A stretch of 14,409 bases of DNA from Pseudomonadota bacterium (GTDB lineage Bacteria > Pseudomonadota > Alphaproteobacteria > Caulobacterales > Caulobacteraceae): assembly GCA_023432855.1 (NCBI GenBank), contig JAEZEZ010000028.1, positions 1 to 14,409 on the forward strand, written 5' to 3'. Shown here one piece after another: positions 1 through 6,426 of this stretch. The notes beneath the pieces were generated by a model, which did no database searches, was not told the DNA's origin, and saw nothing but the letters and a program-made list of their open reading frames with translations. Numbering within the stretch: position 1 is the first letter of the stretch; each line of letters begins with the position of its first letter. Both the position numbers and the translations under genes were made by a program.

Positions 1-12
1 GCGCGGGACCGC

Positions 13-867
13 TCACGACGCGGCGGCCGGGGCGGCGGCTTCGCGGCGGCGCACACGCACCCGCTTCACCCGCCGGGGATCGGCGTCGACAACCTCGAAG
101 TCCCAGCCTGCGGGATGGCCGACGACCTCGCCACGCTGCGGCACGCGCCCGGCCAGGGCGGTGACGAGACCGGCGACGGTGTCGACCTCCTCCTCCAGGT
201 CGGCGAAGGCGAGCTCCACCTCCATCGCCGCCTCGAGATCAGGAAGCGGCGTGCGGGCCGCCACCTCGATGACGCCGCCCGGCCGGCGCACCAGCGCCTC
301 CGCGGCTTCCTCGTCGTGCTCGTCCTCGATCTCGCCGACCACCGCCTCGATCAGGTCCTCGAGCGTGACCAGACCGTCGGTGCCGCCGAATTCGTCGATG
401 ACCAGCGCCATGTGCAGGCGCGTGGCCTGCATCTTCAGCAACAGGTCCGCGGCACGCATAGAGGGCGGCACGAACAGCACGTCGCGGCGCAGGCGGTAGA
501 TGGCCGGGTCGTCCCAGTCCGGCGGCGCGGAATCGCGCGCGTCCGGCGCAAGCAGCCGCACCACGTCCTTGATGTGGACGACGCCGAGCGGCTCATCGAG
601 GGTCTCGCGATAGACCGGCAGGCGGGAGTGCTCGCTGTCCAGGAACACCCGCAGCAGTTCGCCCAGCGGCGTCGAGATTTCCACGGCGATGACGTCGGCG
701 CGCGGCGTCATCACGTCGTCCACGCGAAGTTCCTGGAAGGCTTCCGCCTTGGCCTCGATCTCGGTGGGGGTCTCCCGTTCGGGCGGACGATCGCCGGACA
801 GCCAGCTGAACACGTCCATGACGGATCGCCGGGGCCGGGAGGGACTACTTGGGCCGTCGCTAGACAT
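13..867 (-). CDS. corC: CorC/HlyC-type CBS-domain protein without membrane domain
   Basis: A 284-residue soluble protein. A CBS pair spans about residues 48-185, with the family's DDVMTPR (50-56) and the FGGTDGLVTLEDLIEAVVGEI stretch (160-180). A CorC_HlyC transporter-associated domain lies at about 195-275. There is no DUF21 membrane domain, so this is the short CorC type, not the membrane-bound CNNM type. The family is linked to Mg2+/Co2+ efflux, but the biochemical role of the short form is poorly defined. Start: an in-frame start at 984 would overlap ybeY by about 100 nt, so the ATG at 867 is preferred. It lies 20 nt after the ybeY stop, and a GAGGAAAA overlapping that stop could serve as a distant ribosome binding site. 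A start at 819 (MDVFSW) is a weaker alternative. It is the last visible gene of the miaB-phoH-ybeY-corC series. In relatives lnt usually follows, which would lie just outside the window. Confidence 0.9.
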   Translation of the reverse strand: MSSDGPSSPSRPRRSVMDVFSWLSGDRPPERETPTEIEAKAEAFQELRVDDVMTPRADVIAVEISTPLGELLRVFLDSEHSRLPVYRETLDEPLGVVHIKDVVRLLAPDARDSAPPDWDDPAIYRLRRDVLFVPPSMRAADLLLKMQATRLHMALVIDEFGGTDGLVTLEDLIEAVVGEIEDEHDEEAAEALVRRPGGVIEVAARTPLPDLEAAMEVELAFADLEEEVDTVAGLVTALAGRVPQRGEVVGHPAGWDFEVVDADPRRVKRVRVRRREAAAPAAAS

Positions 868-887
868 CTGGGGTGAAGGGGTTTTCC

Positions 888-1325
888 TCAGGGACCATAG
901 GGGTCCGGGATATCCATGGCGGCGAGGATCTGCCGTTCGCGGTCTTCCATGGCCTCCGCCTCGTCGGGGGCCTCGTGGTCCCATCCTAGTAGATGGAGCA
1001 CCCCGTGCGCCACCAAATGCGAAAGGTGATGAGAAAGCGGCTTGCCCTGGTCGGCCGCCTCGCGGGCGCAGACGCCGTAGGCCAGCGCCAGGTCGCCCAG
1101 GTGCGGGCGGGCTGTGTCGGGGGCCGGGAAGGAGAGCACGTTCGTGGGCCCGGCCCTGTCGCGAAAGCGCTGGTTAAGCTCCGCGACCGCCCCGTCGTCG
1201 GCGAGCAGCACGGTCACGACGCCGTCGCGCCCTTCCAGCGCCGCTTCCGCCGCGCGGATCACCGTGGCCTCGGCGTCGGCCAGGGCCGTCGTCCAGGACG
1301 CGTCCTCGATCTCGACCTCGATCAT
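888..1325 (-). CDS. ybeY: Endoribonuclease YbeY (16S rRNA maturation)
   Basis: A 145-residue metalloprotein of the UPF0054 family. The zinc-binding signature H-x3-H-x5-H is visible in HGVLHLLGWDH near residues 110-120, preceded by the conserved HHLSHLV. In the family this site supports single-strand RNA endonuclease activity, used in 3' maturation of 16S rRNA and in late 70S quality control. The ATG overlaps the phoH stop in an ATGA (1322-1325), so the two are translationally coupled. phoH-ybeY linkage is one of the most conserved bacterial gene pairs. The start is fixed by this overlap and by the usual N-terminus (MIEVEIED). Length is normal for the family. Confidence 0.95.
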   Translation of the reverse strand: MIEVEIEDASWTTALADAEATVIRAAEAALEGRDGVVTVLLADDGAVAELNQRFRDRAGPTNVLSFPAPDTARPHLGDLALAYGVCAREAADQGKPLSHHLSHLVAHGVLHLLGWDHEAPDEAEAMEDRERQILAAMDIPDPYGP

Positions 1326-2281
1326 TCCCCGGACTTCGCCGCCGCCCTTGCCGAGTCCGCGTCGTAGGCGCGCACGATCCGCTCGACCATCGGGTGCCGG
1401 ACCACATCAGAGGCCTCGAAGTGGGCGACGTCGACGCCCTTCACCTTGCCGAGAATGCCGACGGCGTGGGCCAGCCCGGAATCGCGGGGGTTGACCAGAT
1501 CGACCTGGCTCGGGTCGCCGGTGACCACCATGCGCGACCCCTCGCCGAGACGGGTCAGCACCATCTTCATCTGCAGCCGCGTCGAATTCTGCGCCTCGTC
1601 GACGATGATGAAGGCGTGGCTCAGGGTGCGGCCGCGCATGAAGGCCAGCGGCGCCACCTCGATCTCGCCCCGGTCGCGGCGGCGGCGGGCGGCCTCGGGC
1701 CCAAGGATGTCGTCCAGCGCCTGCCAGACCGGCGCCATGTACGGATCGACCTTCTCGTTCATGTCGCCCGGCAGGAAGCCCAGCCGCTCCCCGGCCTCGA
1801 CCGCGGGCCGGGTGACGACCAGCCGGTCCACCGCGCCCTTCAGAAGCAGGGTCGCGCCGTAGGCCACCGCCAGGAAGGTCTTGCCGGTGCCGGCGGGGCC
1901 GACGCCGAACACCAGTTCGCAGCGGTCCAGCATGTCGAGATAGCGCGCCTGGGCCGGCGTCTTGGGCGCAATCGGCCCCTTGCGGCCGACCGTCAGGGTG
2001 GCCCCGGCCACCGGCTTTCCGGCGCGCACGGCGGCCATGGCGGCGCGCACGTCGGCCTCGGTGACCTCGACGCCCGCCTCGGCCTTGGCCGCCAGCGCCG
2101 CGATCGCCTGCTTGGCGCCGGCGCGCCCCTTGGCGTCGCCGCGCACGGAAACCCCGCCGCCCGGCGTCTCCACCAGGACGTGGAAGGCGTCCTCCAGCAG
2201 GGCCGTGTGGCGGCTGTTCGGTCCGGAGACGGCCCGCAGGCCGATGTCGGACAGGGGCAGGAATTCTTCGGTTCTCGGCAT
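1322..2281 (-). CDS. phoH: PhoH-family P-loop ATPase (PhoL type)
   Basis: A 319-residue cytoplasmic ATPase. Walker A is GPAGTGKT at residues 128-135 and Walker B is FIIVDEAQN at 224-232. VVTGDPSQVDL at 252-262 is the family's sensor-like motif. The first 110 residues form the usual N-terminal KH-like region of this type. PhoH proteins next to ybeY are thought to be RNA-related ATPases or helicases acting with YbeY on ribosomal RNA. The reaction itself is not established. Translation begins 5 nt after the miaB stop with only a weak purine stretch upstream, which suggests coupling. The stop overlaps the ybeY start by 4 nt. Confidence 0.93.
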   Translation of the reverse strand: MPRTEEFLPLSDIGLRAVSGPNSRHTALLEDAFHVLVETPGGGVSVRGDAKGRAGAKQAIAALAAKAEAGVEVTEADVRAAMAAVRAGKPVAGATLTVGRKGPIAPKTPAQARYLDMLDRCELVFGVGPAGTGKTFLAVAYGATLLLKGAVDRLVVTRPAVEAGERLGFLPGDMNEKVDPYMAPVWQALDDILGPEAARRRRDRGEIEVAPLAFMRGRTLSHAFIIVDEAQNSTRLQMKMVLTRLGEGSRMVVTGDPSQVDLVNPRDSGLAHAVGILGKVKGVDVAHFEASDVVRHPMVERIVRAYDADSARAAAKSGE

Positions 2282-2286
2282 TCAAG

Positions 2287-3672
2287 TCACGCGGCTTCGC
2301 ACGGCTCGGCTTCGCCGATGAGCGCGCCGCGAAGGCTGTTGTTCCCGCTGGCCTCGATCCGCACCGGGGCGATCTGGCCGATCAGATGCGCGGCGCCGTC
2401 CGCATGGACCGCCTGCAGATAGGGGGAGCGGCCGACCGCCTGGCCGGGGTGACGGCCCGGACGTTCGAACAGCACCGGGAGGGTGCGGCCGACCGTGGCT
2501 GCGTTGAAGGCGTGACGCTGCTCGTCGAGCAGGGCCTGCAGCCGCTGCAGCCGCTCCTCGCCGACCGCCTTGTCCACCTGGCCAGGCATGGCCGCGGCCG
2601 GCGTGCCCGGGCGGCGCGAATAGCGGAAGGAGAAGGCGGAGGCGTAGTTCACCTCGCGCACCAGGGCCAGGGTGTCTTCGAAGTCCTTCTCGGTCTCGCC
2701 GGGGAAGCCGACGATGAAGTCGCCGCTGATCGCCACGTCGGGCCGCGCGGCGCGGATTCTTTCGATCAGGCGGATGTAGCTTTCGGCCGTGTGCTTGCGG
2801 TTCATGGCCCGCAGGATCTTGTTCGAACCCGCCTGCACCGGCAGGTGCAGGTAGGGCATGAGCGCCTGAAGCTCGCCGTGGGCGGCGATGAGGTCCTCGC
2901 CCATGTCGTTGGGGTGGCTGGTGGTGTAGCGGATGCGCTCCAGCCCCGGGATCGCCGCCAGCCGATAGGCGAGCCTCGCCAGGGTCGACGGCGCGCCGCC
3001 TTCGTCCTCGCCGTTGTAGGCGTTGACGTTCTGGCCCAGCAGGGTGATCTCGCGCACGCCCTTGGCCGCCAGCTGCTCGGCCTCGGCCAGGATCGCCGCC
3101 ACCGGACGGGACCACTCGGCCCCGCGGGTGTAGGGCACGACGCAGAAGGTGCAGAACTTGTCGCAACCTTCCTGCACGGTCAGGAAGGCGGCCGGGCCAT
3201 CGACGCCGCGCGCCGCCGGCAGGGCGTCGAACTTGTCCTCGGGCGCGAAGTCGGCCGACAGCCGCTCGCCACGGGTGCGCGACACCCGCGCGATCAGCTC
3301 CGGCAACTGATGATAGGCTTGGGGGCCGACCACCAGATCGACGGCCGGCTGGCGCAGCATGATCTGCTCGCCCTCGGCCTGCGCGACGCAGCCCGCCACC
3401 ACGATGGTCGAGCGGCCCTCGCCGCGGGCCAGCTTCTCCTCGCGCAGCGCCTTCAGGCGGCCGAGCTCGGAATAGACCTTCTCCGCCGCCTTCTCCCGGA
3501 TGTGGCAGGTGTTCAGGACCACCAGGTCGGCGCCGTCGGGGCTTTCGCTCATGGCGTAGCCCAGCGGGCGCAGGACATCCGCCATGCGCTCGCTGTCGTA
3601 GACGTTCATCTGACAGCCGTAGGTCTTGATGTGCAGGCGCTTCAGCGGCGCTGGCGCGGCGGTGTCTGACAT
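2287..3672 (-). CDS. miaB: tRNA-2-methylthio-N6-dimethylallyladenosine synthase MiaB
   Basis: A 461-residue radical-SAM methylthiotransferase that turns i6A into ms2i6A at tRNA position 37. The N-terminal UPF0004 domain carries three cluster ligands: Cys20 (KTYGCQMN), Cys56 (LNTCHIRE) and Cys94 (VAGCVAQ). The radical-SAM CxxxCxxC is CDKFCTFC, with Cys170, Cys174 and Cys177. A TRAM RNA-binding domain fits residues 385-455. Order and length match MiaB, not RimO (which modifies S12) or MtaB. It needs two [4Fe-4S] clusters, which makes its position between fur and, further upstream, an Nfu Fe-S carrier gene sensible. The ATG at 3672 has no Shine-Dalgarno upstream (CGCCGCC), and a promoter-like element ends only 6 nt before it. 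Confidence 0.96.
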   Translation of the reverse strand: MSDTAAPAPLKRLHIKTYGCQMNVYDSERMADVLRPLGYAMSESPDGADLVVLNTCHIREKAAEKVYSELGRLKALREEKLARGEGRSTIVVAGCVAQAEGEQIMLRQPAVDLVVGPQAYHQLPELIARVSRTRGERLSADFAPEDKFDALPAARGVDGPAAFLTVQEGCDKFCTFCVVPYTRGAEWSRPVAAILAEAEQLAAKGVREITLLGQNVNAYNGEDEGGAPSTLARLAYRLAAIPGLERIRYTTSHPNDMGEDLIAAHGELQALMPYLHLPVQAGSNKILRAMNRKHTAESYIRLIERIRAARPDVAISGDFIVGFPGETEKDFEDTLALVREVNYASAFSFRYSRRPGTPAAAMPGQVDKAVGEERLQRLQALLDEQRHAFNAATVGRTLPVLFERPGRHPGQAVGRSPYLQAVHADGAAHLIGQIAPVRIEASGNNSLRGALIGEAEPCEAA

Positions 3673-3678
3673 GGCGGC

Positions 3679-3707
3679 GTTATGATCGCGGCTGGGCCGG
3701 GGCGCAA
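3679..3707 (-). promoter_or_regulatory. Candidate promoter of miaB-phoH-ybeY-corC, possibly leaderless
   Basis: In the 76-nt fur-miaB gap the minus strand shows TTGCGC (3707-3702), a 17-nt spacer and CATAAC (3684-3679). The predicted first transcribed base falls on or next to the A of the miaB ATG, which would explain the lack of a ribosome binding site. The match to consensus is modest (3/6 and 4/6). Another CATAAC copy lies just upstream. After the fur stop there is only a short GCGCTTGCGC palindrome with no T-tract, so no clear terminator separates fur from miaB and readthrough is possible. Confidence 0.35.
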
Positions 3708-3748
3708 GTTATGCACAGCGTCGGCCGGGGAGGCGCAAGCGCGCAGGC

Positions 3749-4168
3749 TCAGCCCTGCTCGCTGTCCGAAAGTGGCAGGCCGTAGAGTTCGAGCTTGTGG
3801 CCAACCAGCTTGAAGCCCAGGCGCTCGGCGATGGCGTCCTTAAGCTTCTCGAGCTCCTCGTCGTAGAACTCGATGACCTTGCCGGTCTTGGTGTCGATCA
3901 GGTGGTCGTGGTGGTCGTCGGTCAGCTCCTCGTAGCGGGAGCGGCCGTCGCCGAAGTCGTGCTTCTCGACCACGCCGGCTTCCTCGAACAGGCGCACGGT
4001 GCGGTAGACGGTGGCGATCGAGATGTGCGGATCCAGCGCCGAGGCGCGGCGGTAGAGCTCCTCCACATCGGGGTGGTCGTGCGACTGCGACAGCGCCTGG
4101 GCGACCACGCGCCGCTGTTCGGTCATGCGCATGCCGCGCTCGACGCAGAGTTTCTCGATCCGGTCCAT
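3749..4168 (-). CDS. fur: Ferric uptake regulator Fur, lacking the CxxC zinc site
   Basis: A 139-residue metal-dependent repressor that senses Fe2+ and represses iron acquisition. The winged-helix DNA-binding region covers about residues 1-80, with MTEQRR at 15-20 and the recognition helix region ISIATVYRTVRLFEEAGVV at 49-67. The dimerisation and metal domain has the HHDH cluster at 86-89. Where many Fur proteins have a CxxC structural zinc site (HDHLICxxC), this one reads DHLIDTKTGKVIEF. The only cysteine is Cys8. This variant is known among alphaproteobacterial Fur proteins. The ATG at 4168 is chosen over a TTG at 4177 because 4177 lies inside the predicted -10 box. It sits 33 nt downstream of rimI. 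Confidence 0.94.
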   Translation of the reverse strand: MDRIEKLCVERGMRMTEQRRVVAQALSQSHDHPDVEELYRRASALDPHISIATVYRTVRLFEEAGVVEKHDFGDGRSRYEELTDDHHDHLIDTKTGKVIEFYDEELEKLKDAIAERLGFKLVGHKLELYGLPLSDSEQG

Positions 4169-4176
4169 CGCCGCCA

Positions 4177-4205
4177 AAGATAGGCCGCCCCGCGCGCGGT
4201 GTTAA
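4177..4205 (-). promoter_or_regulatory. Promoter of fur, near-leaderless
   Basis: The minus strand shows TTAACA (4205-4200; 5/6 to TTGACA), exactly 17 nt of GC-rich spacer, then TATCTT (4182-4177; 4/6 to TATAAT). The -35 box overlaps the rimI stop codon TAA. The expected transcription start is about 4170, two bases before the fur ATG at 4168, with no Shine-Dalgarno sequence. fur would thus be expressed independently of tsaB-rimI as a near-leaderless mRNA. I did not see a convincing Fur operator overlapping it. Confidence 0.55.
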
Positions 4206-4639
4206 GCGCCTTGCAGCGCGCGGCGCATGACGAGGGCGTCGGCGGTCGAGCCGTCCGCGCGCCGGTAATAGGCCGGCCGTCTTCCGACCACGCGGAAGCC
4301 CTGGCCTTCGTAGAGGTCGATGGCCGGGCCGTTGTCGGTCCCGACCTCAAGGAAGACGGCCTCGGCGCCCTGGTCGCGGGCGACTTCGCAGGCGGCGTCG
4401 ACAAGCCGGCGACCCCATCCCCTGCGACGGAACGACGGGTCGACGGCCACGGTCAGGATCTCGGCCTCGCCGGCGGTGACACGCGCGATCAGGAAGGCGG
4501 CGGCGTCCTCGCAGACCAGCCCGAAACCGTCGAGCAGGAGCTGGTCGATCTCGCGCTCGCTCCATGGCCGCTCGAAGCAGGCCTCGTGCACGGCCGCCAG
4601 CGCCTCCACGTCGTAGGGCGTGGCCTGGCGGATGCTCAT
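4202..4639 (-). CDS. rimI: Ribosomal protein bS18 N-alpha-acetyltransferase RimI
   Basis: A 145-residue GNAT-fold acetyltransferase. The acetyl-CoA pyrophosphate loop is RRRGWGRRL at residues 71-79 (R/Q-x-x-G-x-G/A), preceded by the beta-4 strand ILTVAVDPSFR. Further motifs are FLEVGTDNGPAIDLYEGQGF at 96-115 and the RimI-like end RRPAYYRRADGSTADALVM. RimI acetylates the N-terminal residue of ribosomal protein S18. Its start overlaps the tsaB stop in an ATGA, and tsaB-rimI pairing is common across bacteria, which supports RimI over a generic GNAT. The stop lies within the -35 box of fur. Confidence 0.9.
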   Translation of the reverse strand: MSIRQATPYDVEALAAVHEACFERPWSEREIDQLLLDGFGLVCEDAAAFLIARVTAGEAEILTVAVDPSFRRRGWGRRLVDAACEVARDQGAEAVFLEVGTDNGPAIDLYEGQGFRVVGRRPAYYRRADGSTADALVMRRALQGA

Positions 4640-5277
4640 GCGGGCAGGGCCGAGGCGGGCAGCTTGGCGTCGGGGGCCCGCAGATAGACAGGCTGCGGCG
4701 TCGCAGGTTCCGCCGCCGCCGCCAGAGCCGCCAGTCGCACAGGGTCGGGCGCGGAGCCCGACTCGACGCGTGCGGCCGGAAAGGCCTGCGCCAGCAGCGG
4801 CGCGCCGGAGCCGAGCAGCACCGAGGGGCCGCCATCCAGGACGCCCAGCGCCGACGCCGCATCTTCGAGGCCCAGCGCCATCGGCTCCGTCAACGGCGCG
4901 CCGTCCCGGAACGCCTGCACATAGACCTGCTCGCGCCGCGCATCGATGACAGCGGCGGCGCAGCCGGGGACGCCTGCGGCCATGGCCTGCAGCGTGCCGA
5001 CGCCGATGACCGGCCGGTCCAGCGCCAGGCCCAGGCCCTTGGCGAAGGCCAGGCCCACCCGCAGGCCGGTGAAGGATCCCGGCCCGACCGTGACCCCGAT
5101 GCGGTCGAGCACGTCGAAGCCGATCCCGGCCTCGGCCATGACCTCGGCGACCAGCGGCGCGAGACGCTCCTGGTGACCCCGGGCCATGGGCTCGGAACGC
5201 GCCGCCAGCGTCCGCCCGCCGGAGACCACCGCCGCCGAACAGGTCTCCAGCGCCGTGTCGATGGCCAGAACGATCAT
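4636..5277 (-). CDS. tsaB: tRNA t6A37 threonylcarbamoyltransferase complex subunit TsaB
   Basis: A 213-residue ASKHA-fold protein. The N-terminus MIVLAIDTALETCSAAVV holds the phosphate-1 loop region, and GPGSFTGLRVGLAFAKGL at residues 66-83 is the TsaB signature. It has no metal-binding HxxxH motif of TsaD. HQERL at 35-39 is the corresponding degenerate stretch. TsaB is a non-catalytic partner that assembles with TsaD and TsaE to put threonylcarbamoyl on A37 of ANN-reading tRNAs. It begins 4 nt after the nfu stop and overlaps rimI by 4 nt, so nfu-tsaB-rimI looks like one transcription unit. Confidence 0.94.
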   Translation of the reverse strand: MIVLAIDTALETCSAAVVSGGRTLAARSEPMARGHQERLAPLVAEVMAEAGIGFDVLDRIGVTVGPGSFTGLRVGLAFAKGLGLALDRPVIGVGTLQAMAAGVPGCAAAVIDARREQVYVQAFRDGAPLTEPMALGLEDAASALGVLDGGPSVLLGSGAPLLAQAFPAARVESGSAPDPVRLAALAAAAEPATPQPVYLRAPDAKLPASALPA

Positions 5278-5281
5278 CGGG

Positions 5282-5860
5282 CTAGAGCGTCTGCTCGACG
5301 CGGCTCACTTCGGGCACGTAGTGGCGCAGCATGTTCTCGATGCCCGCCTTCAGCGTCGCCGAAGACGACGGGCAGCCGGCGCAGGCGCCGCGCATGTGCA
5401 GCCACACGATCCCGGTGTCCGGCTCGAAACGGTCGAAGACGATGTCGCCGCCGTCCCGGGCCACGGCCGGGCGGACGCGGGTGTCCAGGATGTCCTTGAT
5501 CTCGGCCACCACCTGGGCGGCCTCGCCTTCGTAGACGCGGTCGTCGTGGGTCGAGGCGCCGCGTCCGGCCTCGCCGGTCAGGATCGGCAGGCCGGCCATG
5601 AAGTGATCCATGATCGCCGCCAGGATCGGCGCCTTCATCTCGGCCCACACGGGCGAGTCGTCGGCGCGCGAAACCGCGATGAAGTCCGGCCCGAACATCA
5701 CGCCGGCGACCCCGTCGACCACGAACAGCGCTTCCGCCAGCGGCGAAGCCACCGCCTCGTCCGGCGAGCGGAACTCGAGCACGCCGGACGGCGCGACCTC
5801 CCGGCCGGGCAGGAACTTCAGGGTGTTCGGGTTGGGCGTGGGTTCGGTCTGGATGAACAT
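5282..5860 (-). CDS. Nfu-type Fe-S cluster scaffold/carrier protein (Nfu_N + NifU C-terminal domain)
   Basis: A 192-residue protein with an N-terminal Nfu_N domain (MFIQTEPTPNPNTLKFLPGR, residues 1-90) and a C-terminal NifU-like domain (about 112-182). The latter carries the cluster-binding CxxC, Cys160 and Cys163, in MRGACAGCPSS. This arrangement matches the mitochondrial NFU1/HIRIP5 and alphaproteobacterial Nfu type, not the N-terminal degenerate A-type domain of enterobacterial NfuA. The role is delivery of [4Fe-4S] clusters to client enzymes. Radical-SAM enzymes such as the nearby MiaB are plausible clients (inference). Translation starts at the MFIQTEP methionine typical of the family. 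No strong Shine-Dalgarno is seen. A very weak TTGCCT-17 nt-CATCTG lies just before the ATG. Confidence 0.92.
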   Translation of the reverse strand: MFIQTEPTPNPNTLKFLPGREVAPSGVLEFRSPDEAVASPLAEALFVVDGVAGVMFGPDFIAVSRADDSPVWAEMKAPILAAIMDHFMAGLPILTGEAGRGASTHDDRVYEGEAAQVVAEIKDILDTRVRPAVARDGGDIVFDRFEPDTGIVWLHMRGACAGCPSSSATLKAGIENMLRHYVPEVSRVEQTL

Positions 5861-5912
5861 GCCGCTCAGATGGCCCCGAACGGCGGGGCAGGCAAGCGGC
5901 GGGTGGTCGCGA

Positions 5913-5930
5913 GGTTGCGCCGGGGCAACC
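5913..5930 (-). other. Small hairpin after the usp stop codon
   Basis: GGTTGC (5913-5918) and GCAACC (5925-5930) can pair around a 6-nt loop. An alternative 7-bp pairing, GGCGGGT (5898-5904) with ACCCGCC (5928-5934), is also possible. It lies in the 74-nt gap downstream of usp on the minus strand. No T-tract follows, so it is not a canonical intrinsic terminator. It may protect a 3' end or mean nothing. Confidence 0.3.
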
Positions 5931-5934
5931 CGCC

Positions 5935-6402
5935 TCAGCCCAGCGCCTCGATTTCCTCGTCGGTCAGGTCGCCCGGGACCACCGTCACCGGCAGCTTGCG
6001 GCCGAAGCCCACGCCCTCCTTGGCGATGGAGCTGACTAGGGGGCCGGGACCCCGTCCCCCGGCGGCGGCGGCGAGCACGAGAATCTTGATCTCCGGGTCG
6101 GCGCCAACCACCGACTTGATGGCGCTGACGGTGTCGCCCTGCTCGATCAGGAACTCGGCCTTGCCGCCCGTCCGCTGCTCCACCTCGACGCCCAGCTTCT
6201 GAAGCAGGGATTCGGCCTCGCCGCGCTGCTCGCGCTCGATCTCCTCGCGCACGCCCGACCAGTGCTCGAACTCGGGTTTCGACAGCACCCGCAGCATGGC
6301 CACCTTGCCGCCCGTCGCCTTCGCCCGCTGGCAGGCGTAGCGAAGGGCCGCCGTGAATTCCGGACTGTCATCCACCACGATCAGGAACTTGCGGACCGAC
6401 AT
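5935..6402 (-). CDS. UspA-family universal stress protein
   Basis: A 155-residue single-domain Usp fold. The first strand is RKFLIVVDDSPEFTAALRYA (residues 4-23), with the usual aspartate-rich end (VVDDS). A charged helix follows (EFEHWSGVREEIEREQRGEAESLLQKLG), then the late strand IKILVLAAAA at 106-115. The ATP-binding signature G-2x-G-9x-G-S/T is degenerate: GGRGPGPLVSSIAKEGVGFG has the glycines but no properly spaced G-S/T. Nucleotide binding is therefore uncertain. Translation starts at the ATG 6402 with a good Shine-Dalgarno, GGGGGAGAG at 6416-6408. It lies 24 nt downstream of the glutamate dehydrogenase stop and is probably co-transcribed. The pairing hints at stress or starvation, not at a specific function. 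Confidence 0.88.
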   Translation of the reverse strand: MSVRKFLIVVDDSPEFTAALRYACQRAKATGGKVAMLRVLSKPEFEHWSGVREEIEREQRGEAESLLQKLGVEVEQRTGGKAEFLIEQGDTVSAIKSVVGADPEIKILVLAAAAGGRGPGPLVSSIAKEGVGFGRKLPVTVVPGDLTDEEIEALG

Positions 6403-6426
6403 GATGGCTCTCCCCCGGTGCGGACG

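Noticed and set aside
868..984. Longer N-terminus for CorC, starting at 984
   Set aside because: It would overlap ybeY by about 100 nt with a low-complexity Gly/Arg/Pro sequence; the ATG at 867 after the ybeY stop fits the operon better.
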